A program made the translations under genes and the position numbers. Of a DNA stretch of 64,000 nt, positions 25,960 through 35,267 are shown one piece after another. The notes under the pieces are model-generated. The model searched no databases, was not told the DNA's origin, and worked only from the letters and a program-made list of their open reading frames with translations. The stretch is from an uncultured Muribaculaceae bacterium (lineage in GTDB: Bacteria > Bacteroidota > Bacteroidia > Bacteroidales > Muribaculaceae). The DNA is taken from positions 124,001 through 188,000 of the forward strand of contig CAJTPZ010000001.1 of NCBI GenBank assembly GCA_910578395.1. The letters are read 5' to 3'. Position 1 is the first letter of the stretch; every line of letters starts with the position of its first letter.

Positions 25960-27270
25960 CTATTCCGCCTGCTTTCGGTTGTTTCGATCGATCTGTTTTC
26001 TGCTGAAACCGCTCCACTGCCGTTTCCAGTTCCGCTCTGCTTTCTTTCGGCTTATCCCAGTAGCCATTTTAAGAAGCTGCAATGCACGCTCCCCGACACT
26101 GTTTTTCTGCCTGACCACATTTCGTCCGATCATCCTTTGGTCAGGGGCGATAGTAAGCCTGACGCCATCGCTGTCGACACTGTTCACACGATCGATCAGC
26201 AATTTGATAGCTGATTGAAGATCGGGTGCCTCATCCGGCTCGTATATAGCGAGATCATTCCAATCGGCCGCACTCCCACGCTCCCATTTCTTTGCCTCTT
26301 TTACAGTAATATATTCCTTGTCGACAACATACACTTCGGCATAGGTGCTTACAAAATACGGTTCATCAACACGGTTGAACATAAACATGCCGTGCCCCCT
26401 GCCCCTTGACTCTATTGTGAACGAATACCCCGTCACATCATCTGGTAAAACCGAGTCACCGGCAACATTATTGAAACCGAATCTGACATTGAAACGCTCG
26501 AAATCAATATCATTGCGAAAAAAGCCAGAGAGATTGGCAACCCACTTCCTCCTCGTCGTGTCGGCCAATACATCCACGTCAACTGTCACACGGCTACCGT
26601 TTCGGCTCCACACTTCCGTCGGAGTGTATCGCCCCATGACAGTGTCGCTGCCATTCTCAATACCGCACAGTTCCGGCGGAATTACGGTCTTTTGCACAAC
26701 ACCCACCCAGTCGGTCCAGGAAAAATGATAATTGCACCGGTCGCTCACACTGTCGAGCCCATGCGCATTAGAGTACCGGTAATACGACTTCGATTTCAGC
26801 ACCCTCGGAGTATTCCACCCTATAAATCCCGATTTCTTGCCCTGCGGCATCATATAGTCAACCATCTTCTCGCGGAAAAGAAAGATCGTATCAGTGTAAG
26901 TCGTCAGAGTCGAATACTCTCTCACATAGGCCAACATGTGAAGCACCTTGTGGTCGCGCGACTCCACCACCACTTCCGGCAGATCCATCGCTATTTCCCG
27001 CATGAATATAGTGTCGGTGCCGATCGCTTTCACTACCGCCTCGCCATATCCCATATATCTGACCGTTATCGGATAATCTTTTTCCGGTATATACGGTATC
27101 CGCCCATCCGGCCTGCTTATGCCTGCAAACTTACCCTCCCTGTCGAAAACCGATGCGTTGGACAGCGGCATCCGCGTGACAGAATCCGCCACAACCGCGT
27201 CGCGTACTTGCCCATTCACGACCGAGGCAACAAAAAACAGAAACAGGGCCACAAAGGCATAGCGGTACAT
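25960..27270 (-). CDS. Secreted protein of unknown function with a carboxypeptidase-regulatory-like domain
   Basis: The 436-residue protein has a clear signal peptide (about residues 1-20, MYRYAFVALFLFFVASVVNG). A beta-sandwich of the carboxypeptidase-regulatory type follows (about 21-100; VVADSVTRMPLSNASVFDREGK, then VRYMGYGEAVVKA), of the kind that begins many Bacteroidetes surface proteins. The middle (about 110-340) is rich in beta-strand and aromatic residues (for example FSWTDWVGVVQK) and matches no family I recognise with certainty. The last 55 residues are strongly basic (SRKKAERNWKRQWSGFSRKQ). No catalytic motif is visible. It lies downstream of sprA on the same strand with a 135-bp gap. 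Envelope localisation is supported; function is not. Confidence 0.75.
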   Translation of the reverse strand: MYRYAFVALFLFFVASVVNGQVRDAVVADSVTRMPLSNASVFDREGKFAGISRPDGRIPYIPEKDYPITVRYMGYGEAVVKAIGTDTIFMREIAMDLPEVVVESRDHKVLHMLAYVREYSTLTTYTDTIFLFREKMVDYMMPQGKKSGFIGWNTPRVLKSKSYYRYSNAHGLDSVSDRCNYHFSWTDWVGVVQKTVIPPELCGIENGSDTVMGRYTPTEVWSRNGSRVTVDVDVLADTTRRKWVANLSGFFRNDIDFERFNVRFGFNNVAGDSVLPDDVTGYSFTIESRGRGHGMFMFNRVDEPYFVSTYAEVYVVDKEYITVKEAKKWERGSAADWNDLAIYEPDEAPDLQSAIKLLIDRVNSVDSDGVRLTIAPDQRMIGRNVVRQKNSVGERALQLLKMATGISRKKAERNWKRQWSGFSRKQIDRNNRKQAE

Positions 27271-27405
27271 AATGCGGAGATCAGAGATTGCGGCGGCATT
27301 GTGTCACACCGTCCCAAATCCAAAAGTAATTCTTTTCCACCCTTCATATACCAATTTAATACAACTTAACAATATCTGTCTCAGGCATAACCGTCAAGCA
27401 GTTTT

Positions 27406-30400
27406 TCAACGAGAAAGCGACAGATTGAACATAAGCCCATACGAAGTGCTGACGGTAGGATAGGCATAGGCCGTCACTATAGGCGTATTTACCTGATGAT
27501 CCATATAAGCTCCAATCGTAAAACGCTTTGACAAAACATAATTTGCAGAAAAATTCAACACCATTGTGCGCGTGCCTGATGTAGCCTGAGTATATCGACC
27601 CTCGATGCGCCTTATCAGCGCCTGGGTATTCTGTACCGAAAAGTCGGCATTAAGCGACAAATCATTGGAAATGCCAGTCTGCCGACCTTTTATTTTAAGA
27701 AATGTATTGAATCCTACTATTTTATAACCGGCACCAAGTGTCATGGCACGTGTAGTGGCCTCAACTACCTGAGCGGCAGATGTGTTGAGGGTAAGAGTAC
27801 GCTGGTCTCGGTATTCCGCATTTACTGTAATATTATTTTTCAACGAGACCGACACTCCGATAAGCGGAGCAAAACGCTCGGAAATTGCGACTGAAGATAT
27901 ATTGAACCGTGACGACGGCACAGGACATCCGCTACGCTCCTGAAGCCGAAACCCAAGATCTCCGTCCGAGATTTCAACCCATCCGGGATAAGATGTGTAA
28001 GATCCGATAGTATAGGCACACTGATAAGCGTGACTGAGTACTATTGATTTAAAGTAATCCCGTAATCCGAAATAATTTACAAGACCGTCATAACTAATAC
28101 GCCAGTTAGGAAGCATGGCTGCCAGCGAAGGAAAAGGACTGAGTGATATACGCTTCACATCTCGGCCTGTATAAGCCGACAGAAAAGCCGGAATAAGCAC
28201 ATCACCACTATTCTGCTGAACATCGCCATTGTTCACATTAAATGGACGACCGGCCAAAACAGAACCTTCAAGAAATCCTGCATCGGGATAATCCACCCCA
28301 ATGTAACGGTTGCGCATTCGATCAGACACCAGTTCCACGTTGTCGATAAATGACTCAAAAGCCATGCTTCTGTATCCGTTTTTTGCCGATGAGGTCTTCA
28401 ATGCCGACGACAGCGCCCATGTTGTCATTGTAAACGATCCGCCTTTTACCACCGGCATATCGTCAAACATAAACTGTACCTGACTTGTGCGGTTGTCAGT
28501 ACGATTTGCCAACAGCAATATTTTCAGACCTTTGATCGGCTCAATCAATATCTCGGCATTGATTTCCGTACCTTGTGAATACAACGCGGGGCTTGTCTGA
28601 CCATTGTCGGTTATGAGCCATCCACGTTCTTTGGAACGGGAGATAAACTCTTCTCCTGCAAAACCGAATGCAAAATCAAGACCCGGTGACAAAGGTCCAT
28701 ATCTTCCGCTCTGACCAAAAAAATCACCTATTTCGTTATAGAACAAAGGCAACGACAATGTTTGATTTTTTTTGTAACGAACCGACATGCTGCGCAGACT
28801 CATCAGACCACGCACCGTGTAGTCGGCAACCGCACGCATAAATGACCGTTCGTCATTCATCACCTCTGTAACAGCAATCTTTATGATGCGCCCCACCGTA
28901 TCTGACTGATTGATTCCCGGCATTGTAACAATCACGCTGTTCTGATCGCACTGCCCGACATTAAGCCTTAGTATCTTACCTTCTTCGTCAACAGCTGTCA
29001 CCCTCACATGTCTGCTACGAAGTCCGTGTTTCAGAACTGTAGCTGAATCAGGAACAAGAGTGAGGCTACGTTCCATGCGCCTGGCCCGCCGACGTCCGAC
29101 AGCCGCATTGCGTGATACACCCCAATATTTCTGATTAATACTGCGAAGATATCCGACTTTATTATACAAAGCCTCAAGATTTATTCTTCCCTCTCCGGTC
29201 CATGTGCCACGGCTTGAAATCGAATGGCCCGTAGACACGTCGCCTATCTGTGTGCCACGATCCCATGTATAAGTTGAATTATAGCTTCCGGTAGCCGACA
29301 TAAAATCAAGTGCCGGAATACGGGCAAAAGGAGCCGTATAACTCGCACTGAAATTCTGATTATACCCCCATGGAGTGCCAAGCCTCAATATTGATGACCA
29401 CACAGTGTCCTTCCACTCTTTATATCGGTCGGGAAACAATTTTTTGTTTACCGCACCTACCGTCTCCTCTATTCTCGCCGAAGTGTTGGATGAAAAATTA
29501 ACTGAAAGATTCCGGGTAAGATTCCACGACAACATCAATTGTCTGTCCCAAAGAAAGTTTTTTGAGACCGAAACTGGAAGCTGAAACATGTCATCGGTCA
29601 CCGAGCGCGTCTGCTGCTCAAAGTAGTACCGCGACATTACAGTATGTAAAGTGATATTGGATGGCAAATAACTCAACTCCCAGTCACGCAAAAACTTCCA
29701 GCCGGCCCCCTGTCTCGATATATGTCCCAGCGGCCTGACACTGCGACGCACAGGTGTATAACTATACTGTATGGATCCCCGATAGTCATTTATGTTCTCA
29801 TATTCTGTAGTCGGGTTTACAAGATACTGCTTGTTCATTGAGAAATCAAACGTGAAGTTTCCCGGATCCCATGGTTTCGGCGTTTCTGAAACGATATTCG
29901 ATTTAAGACCTGAAATGCTGAAACTTGTCACCTTGCCACGATCAATAGCATAAGCTTTGATCGAATCACGCCCGGCCTGTGTGGATACATCGTCAAGAGC
30001 CTCGCTAAGTTTCACATCCCGGTCAAGAGGATTATATTTGGGTATTACACGCTCATGCGACACAGAGTAGTAGATCGGAGCGTTTATTTTTGCTGAGGCC
30101 GGCAGGAAACGTCCTATGTCGGTCTGCAACATCAGACTATATTGAGTGTAATCGTCAATGCGCCGCTCATTCAGACTCTGATCGACATTACCGAATCCTG
30201 CAGACTCTTTATGTCCCGAAAAGTTAAGCGTAGCAAGATCCGACACCGCAAGATTGGCATTCAGCTTAGCTGCCCATCCACCGCTTTCATCAAAATCAGT
30301 TACTTTAAGCTCGTTGACCCAGACGGTCCCACTTTTAATCATGCCAGAGTTGTTTCTGACTCCTATAACCATGACCCTTAAATCGCTGAGTGACGGATTT

Positions 30401-33400
30401 CCGCGCACACTAATTCTTCGGCTCTCATCGTCAGGATCAGGTTTAGTGTAGACTGTGGTATACCCCACGTCGCTATCGCTACACTCTCGGTTACGCTGAC
30501 GTTTCAGGTTCACAAAAGACCGCAGTTTCAAATCAAGATAATTGGAAAGGGGCCACACCTCCTGCCGGTCACCAGGCACATTGTTGTTATAACGTCCAGG
30601 ACGAGTGAGCGACAACGGTATCTCGTATTCATAAAAATTGTCTTTCACGTCGCTTCCAAGCCGCATAACCAATGCAAGATCACCGTTTGCAAGATTCGTC
30701 ACGTCATCAATCAAGGCTTCGGCGTGAACCCACATCTGAAATTTATTATAGTTACGCAGATCAAGCTGAGTGCTTCGATAGACGGCACGAGTCTCACCGG
30801 CATCCAATCCGACTACTTTCAACGACATCGACTGCTCATTGAGCTGAGTTATCTGGGCCTGCCCCGGATCCACCACACGTGACACATCAGGTGGCAAGAC
30901 ATAACTGACCGGCTCACGTCCTGAATTTTCCTCTATATTCACGACCGACATATCCAGTTCTCCCTGAGGCGGCATTCCTCCTGTAGCTGCCAGACTGAAA
31001 GCATAGTCACGCCATTCACCTCTTACCAACTCAAGCGTTGCGAAACGCAGATGCACCGGTTTTCGGAATCCGGTCATAAACATCCGCATGAACCTTATTG
31101 TGGTAAAATCCGATATACCTCCCACAATCTTCTCATAATCACCCAACGGTATCTTGAACTGATACCATACAGCCTCGGCCGTTGATCCGTCGCGGAGCAA
31201 TACAAGAGAGGTCTGCCTGTCGGTTATATAATTCTTACCGACGACAAAATCCTCGGGACGTATCGAAATCCTGTACTGAAAATAACGTTCATACTCATTC
31301 AAAGTATTATCCTGATTGATATCCTCTACATCGGGTGTATTGCGTGCCGACTGATACATCGGTTCTACCGCCTGACGCGCGTCGAGTGAGTTACCCTCCA
31401 CCCCGTTATAACGTTTATATCGTTCCAGTATAGAAAGACGTCGCTCATCATAGTCCTTACCAAGAAAGAAATGATAGTTGTCGCCTGCCGGATCATTGAA
31501 AGGCGACGCCATATCAGCCTCAAGCCTTGCAACCGTCGCAGCAGGCAGTTTCTGTCGCAAATCGCCGATATAGTCCGAATAAGTCGGAAATGTGAACTCA
31601 TCATCGTTTTTAAGTCCGTCAAGCCCCACATCCTGCATGGCACGCGATGAAGAGGCATTGTCGAATGAATAGGTCAGCGACGGCTGAGTCGACACACGTC
31701 CCCATACGGTTTCAGCCAGATATAGATGAGTACCGTCCATCGGTATGCCTTTTTCATAGCTCTTCATTCCGTCCTTCAGGATATCCTCGCTGACCTCACC
31801 GAAATTTATGTAGAGATCCCCACCTTCGGAATTGGGATTCTCAGGATCAAGGAAAGGCGACATGATCCAAAACTGAAGATACCCGATATTGGCCTGCTCA
31901 AAATTGGTATTCTCCATCCTGCGCATTATGCCGCCCCAACGCCGTTCAGGATACAGCAGATTGAAGTCAGAATCAATATCTGTGGCATCCACATTATAAG
32001 GACCTCGCTCCGAAGGATAGAATGAGAGATTGAATGTCTGTATAGTCGACGATTCACCATAATCCAATTCCCGTCCGGGAAAAATCTCACGTGAAGTGAC
32101 CTCACGCACATAAGGATGGGACAGCTGCTCAAGGTCACTCTTTATGTAGGAGGGACAAAGTGTCGAATTACGCGAAGTGAACACCCTGTCGATATGATTC
32201 CAGCATATCAGAGCCCGGTTTTTGCCATAGGCTGTGTTGTTGCTCAGCGCGCCTTCTTTGAAAAGAGCATTACCCGACGGATCATAGGGTGTGGACGAAA
32301 GTGACCATGCATAGGGAGAGCGAAGATCTATGCCAGTTTGACTCTCTTCAAAATCATCTATATAAGAACTGCCCTGCGTCGATCCAGACTTTTGAGAATG
32401 TGGCAATAAACGCGCGAACTCTGCATTTACGCTAAGCTTCGACGGCGCCGTGGCATTAACTGTCGGGATCTTGTTAAGCCAGTTTGTCAGCCACATGAAC
32501 TGTGTTTTCCAATTAAGATTCAACCCGAGAATCGTGTTATTGACAATCTCATCGCCAATAGAAACTTTCTCGGTTATCGCTTTTTCAGAGAAATGGAGCA
32601 ACGTACCTCCGAGAGTAAGGTTACGGTTGACCTCATATTGCATGTCGAGTCCCAAAAGAGTTTTTCTCTGTGTAGAGAACATGGCCTGATTTTCGAGAGA
32701 TACGTCGATTTTCTGTCCGGAGTCAATTATACTCTGATTTGTAATCGTCACAACACCCATCATATAATCCACGGTATAGTCTGCATTCTCGGTCAGCACG
32801 GCCCCTCCGGCAGTAACCACAACAGAACCACGCGGCACATTCACAGCGTCAAGCCTTATCTGGGCGCCACTTGAGGCCTGATATTCTCCGACAAGATAAA
32901 ACTTATTTTTTTCAGCGATCTGAGCAGCTACAACTTGTGTCGAATCATAGAGTTCCCGATATGTGTATCGAGCGGCGACCGCATCGTTTCCTATAGCATC
33001 GGCAAGGTGATTTCCAAACGGCTCCACAACCGGAAAAATCACACGCCCTGTCGATGGCTGCACGGTATATCCTTCGATAAAATCAAACATTCCATCAGGG
33101 TTGCCAATTCCATTGTTGTCTATACGGTCTAGTCCCATAACCTGGAGGAGTGTCTTACCGGATATATCAGCTACCGGAAGATAATTTATAAGTATTCCCG
33201 TAGTATCACTAAGATATTTGACCTGGAGGCGGAAATTGCTGCGCTCCATCTGATAAGCGCCCAGAGAATACACATTTTTCATCATAAGACGCCACATAGG
33301 AAAATGCGTCGAAATAGTCGTAGCTCTCAACATTTTCACATAAACAGCCTGAGAGCTGTCGGTCACATCTCCTGAAAACTCACCCACCTGATACACCTGT

Positions 33401-34917
33401 CCCTGATAAATATACTCAAAAGCTACTCCGAGCACTTCATCACTTCTCAGCGCCGAGTTTAGTGAAATATAACCAAGTGTAGCATTAAGCGTATAATCAG
33501 ATCCTTCAGTAAGAAGACGGGCACTCTCGACTTTTTCAAAATCACTCCCTCCTTCAATACCATAAGCAACCAAAGGAGCCAGCACCTGTGTGGTCTGACT
33601 TATATACCTTGCTCCCGCATACTCGTTCTGCATCACCGAGAGCAAATTGTTGGCACTGTTAGCCGGCACAGACGCATCTACTGAAGGAATCCAATAATCA
33701 TTTGCCCTCACTTTGTTTTCTCCAAGGTCCTGAAAAGCGACAATATTACGCGACTGACCGTAACTACCGCTTTTGTTAGTCACCCACACTTCAATCCTCG
33801 ATATCTGTATGCCACTGCCTACAACCGGCAGACTCGATGCAAACTTGTCGTAATTCTCCAAAAAATACTGGGCCAGAAAGAAATGCCGGTTACGGTCATA
33901 ATTGTCGGCACGTATCGAGAATTCAGTCGTCTGCGCCCCACGCTTCGACGAGACACTTTTTGTAGATGAATTCTGCTGCGAGACGAGTGCAGTGGCCGTC
34001 AGACGCCCGAACTGCAACCGCCCCTTTACACCAAAAAGCGACGAACTGCCTCTTATAAGTGACGAACCTGTAGTCATCGACACATTTCCCGCCTCAATAC
34101 TCTTTACAATATCATCCTCGTCGCCCTCGTAATCCAGTTTAAGATTTTTTGAATCAAAGTCAAATGTTGCGTTTGTATTGTAACTGAGATTAAACGACAT
34201 CCTCTCGCCAAGCAAAGCCGTCACATCGGCCTGTATACGCTGGTCGAAGTCGAGATAGGTTTTTCGGCGCGACTGCAGCGAGAGAGACGGATTATCTGTT
34301 TTCGTGCTCCTTATACCGGTTTTTATATGCACCGCTCCCCTTGTTGTAAGGCGCAGACCTCCAGGACCGAATATACGATCGAGAGCACTTGTACGATATA
34401 CAAATCCACCTGGGTTCAGCGGATCATCGGCTCCCCTGCCATCGGCCAGCGCACGGTTGCGTGTGCGCCAATAGGCTTCCATTGTTTTTCTTGTCTGCCA
34501 ACGCTCATATTCATCTTTGGACAATATAAAAGGCAAAGCAATATCCTTTCCGGCAAGACGTGTATATATAGTATAGACCTGGCGTATATTATCGTAATCT
34601 ACAATACGCTCTATATTTTCAGGCGTTCTCAGATCTATTGGCGGAGACTTGCGCGTCAACTCCTCATAGCCAGAAGGCACAGTGTGCCTTACATCAGGCT
34701 CTTTAACAGATAACACACTATCTTTTATTTCAACAACATTCTGAGCCGAAACACACAACGGAAGCAAAGCCAGAATACCAACGAGCACTCCGGCCAACAC
34801 ACACTTCACCCGACTGTTGTATATATGTTGCAAGAAATCAGATTCGCATTGGTTCCCATGCTCCCTTATTAAAGGTAACGTCAACATGTATCGTTTTATT
34901 GTCAACATTACCGACAC
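27406..34917 (-). CDS. sprA: SprA/Sov, outer-membrane translocon of the type IX secretion system
   Basis: At 2503 residues this is the largest gene in the window and has the size and sequence style of SprA (Sov in Porphyromonas). SprA is the giant 36-strand barrel through which type IX cargo crosses the outer membrane. Recognisable SprA segments include PINLRTPEN-like PIDLRTPENIERIVDYD near the N-terminus, STQGSSYIDDFEESQTGIDL about one third along, and the long strand-rich C-terminal half ending in a barrel-type LSLSR. A hydrophobic export signal (VLAGVLVGILALLPLCVSA) lies at residues 39-58. The start at 34917 leaves an unusually long n-region, so a start at residue 11 or at the GTG of residue 37 is more likely. 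Other T9SS genes (porK-N, porV) are not in this window. Confidence 0.92.
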   Translation of the reverse strand: MSVMLTIKRYMLTLPLIREHGNQCESDFLQHIYNSRVKCVLAGVLVGILALLPLCVSAQNVVEIKDSVLSVKEPDVRHTVPSGYEELTRKSPPIDLRTPENIERIVDYDNIRQVYTIYTRLAGKDIALPFILSKDEYERWQTRKTMEAYWRTRNRALADGRGADDPLNPGGFVYRTSALDRIFGPGGLRLTTRGAVHIKTGIRSTKTDNPSLSLQSRRKTYLDFDQRIQADVTALLGERMSFNLSYNTNATFDFDSKNLKLDYEGDEDDIVKSIEAGNVSMTTGSSLIRGSSSLFGVKGRLQFGRLTATALVSQQNSSTKSVSSKRGAQTTEFSIRADNYDRNRHFFLAQYFLENYDKFASSLPVVGSGIQISRIEVWVTNKSGSYGQSRNIVAFQDLGENKVRANDYWIPSVDASVPANSANNLLSVMQNEYAGARYISQTTQVLAPLVAYGIEGGSDFEKVESARLLTEGSDYTLNATLGYISLNSALRSDEVLGVAFEYIYQGQVYQVGEFSGDVTDSSQAVYVKMLRATTISTHFPMWRLMMKNVYSLGAYQMERSNFRLQVKYLSDTTGILINYLPVADISGKTLLQVMGLDRIDNNGIGNPDGMFDFIEGYTVQPSTGRVIFPVVEPFGNHLADAIGNDAVAARYTYRELYDSTQVVAAQIAEKNKFYLVGEYQASSGAQIRLDAVNVPRGSVVVTAGGAVLTENADYTVDYMMGVVTITNQSIIDSGQKIDVSLENQAMFSTQRKTLLGLDMQYEVNRNLTLGGTLLHFSEKAITEKVSIGDEIVNNTILGLNLNWKTQFMWLTNWLNKIPTVNATAPSKLSVNAEFARLLPHSQKSGSTQGSSYIDDFEESQTGIDLRSPYAWSLSSTPYDPSGNALFKEGALSNNTAYGKNRALICWNHIDRVFTSRNSTLCPSYIKSDLEQLSHPYVREVTSREIFPGRELDYGESSTIQTFNLSFYPSERGPYNVDATDIDSDFNLLYPERRWGGIMRRMENTNFEQANIGYLQFWIMSPFLDPENPNSEGGDLYINFGEVSEDILKDGMKSYEKGIPMDGTHLYLAETVWGRVSTQPSLTYSFDNASSSRAMQDVGLDGLKNDDEFTFPTYSDYIGDLRQKLPAATVARLEADMASPFNDPAGDNYHFFLGKDYDERRLSILERYKRYNGVEGNSLDARQAVEPMYQSARNTPDVEDINQDNTLNEYERYFQYRISIRPEDFVVGKNYITDRQTSLVLLRDGSTAEAVWYQFKIPLGDYEKIVGGISDFTTIRFMRMFMTGFRKPVHLRFATLELVRGEWRDYAFSLAATGGMPPQGELDMSVVNIEENSGREPVSYVLPPDVSRVVDPGQAQITQLNEQSMSLKVVGLDAGETRAVYRSTQLDLRNYNKFQMWVHAEALIDDVTNLANGDLALVMRLGSDVKDNFYEYEIPLSLTRPGRYNNNVPGDRQEVWPLSNYLDLKLRSFVNLKRQRNRECSDSDVGYTTVYTKPDPDDESRRISVRGNPSLSDLRVMVIGVRNNSGMIKSGTVWVNELKVTDFDESGGWAAKLNANLAVSDLATLNFSGHKESAGFGNVDQSLNERRIDDYTQYSLMLQTDIGRFLPASAKINAPIYYSVSHERVIPKYNPLDRDVKLSEALDDVSTQAGRDSIKAYAIDRGKVTSFSISGLKSNIVSETPKPWDPGNFTFDFSMNKQYLVNPTTEYENINDYRGSIQYSYTPVRRSVRPLGHISRQGAGWKFLRDWELSYLPSNITLHTVMSRYYFEQQTRSVTDDMFQLPVSVSKNFLWDRQLMLSWNLTRNLSVNFSSNTSARIEETVGAVNKKLFPDRYKEWKDTVWSSILRLGTPWGYNQNFSASYTAPFARIPALDFMSATGSYNSTYTWDRGTQIGDVSTGHSISSRGTWTGEGRINLEALYNKVGYLRSINQKYWGVSRNAAVGRRRARRMERSLTLVPDSATVLKHGLRSRHVRVTAVDEEGKILRLNVGQCDQNSVIVTMPGINQSDTVGRIIKIAVTEVMNDERSFMRAVADYTVRGLMSLRSMSVRYKKNQTLSLPLFYNEIGDFFGQSGRYGPLSPGLDFAFGFAGEEFISRSKERGWLITDNGQTSPALYSQGTEINAEILIEPIKGLKILLLANRTDNRTSQVQFMFDDMPVVKGGSFTMTTWALSSALKTSSAKNGYRSMAFESFIDNVELVSDRMRNRYIGVDYPDAGFLEGSVLAGRPFNVNNGDVQQNSGDVLIPAFLSAYTGRDVKRISLSPFPSLAAMLPNWRISYDGLVNYFGLRDYFKSIVLSHAYQCAYTIGSYTSYPGWVEISDGDLGFRLQERSGCPVPSSRFNISSVAISERFAPLIGVSVSLKNNITVNAEYRDQRTLTLNTSAAQVVEATTRAMTLGAGYKIVGFNTFLKIKGRQTGISNDLSLNADFSVQNTQALIRRIEGRYTQATSGTRTMVLNFSANYVLSKRFTIGAYMDHQVNTPIVTAYAYPTVSTSYGLMFNLSLSR

Positions 34918-35267
34918 AATACCAACAGATATTTATCATTTTACTGAAAACATACTTCCTTAAATAAGACTGTGTCAAAATTGATCTTGGGTATATTTTG
35001 AAACCCTCCCATATTGCCAAGCCCGGCCTTTAGATTATAAGAACCTGATTTACAACCAGCAACACTGTACGCATAATATATCGGACCGACAATCATCCTG
35101 TACGATGCAATTACGCCACAACCCTATTAAGTTTTTTTAAAATAAATATAATTAAACATCTGTCTGACAATGTTAATTTTGCGTTATAATATATAGTCAA
35201 ACAATTACTGAATGTTTCCATGACAATCTTATTTGTCTAAAGACTACATTTACAACTTTTTAATGAT
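34918..35267. other. Divergent intergenic region between sprA and the carboxyltransferase gene, with a -7 element
   Basis: The 350 bp are A/T-rich. Toward the plus-strand gene, TAATTTTG at 35174-35181 matches the -7 consensus TAnnTTTG, leaving a leader of about 85 nt; no clear -33 TTG is present. No -7 match was found for sprA. I see no RNA gene or repeat here. Confidence 0.5.

Noticed and set aside
34918..35267. Possible riboswitch or small RNA in the sprA/carboxyltransferase intergenic region
   Set aside because: No conserved riboswitch core or stable structured G/C stems could be recognised; only a -7 element is supported.
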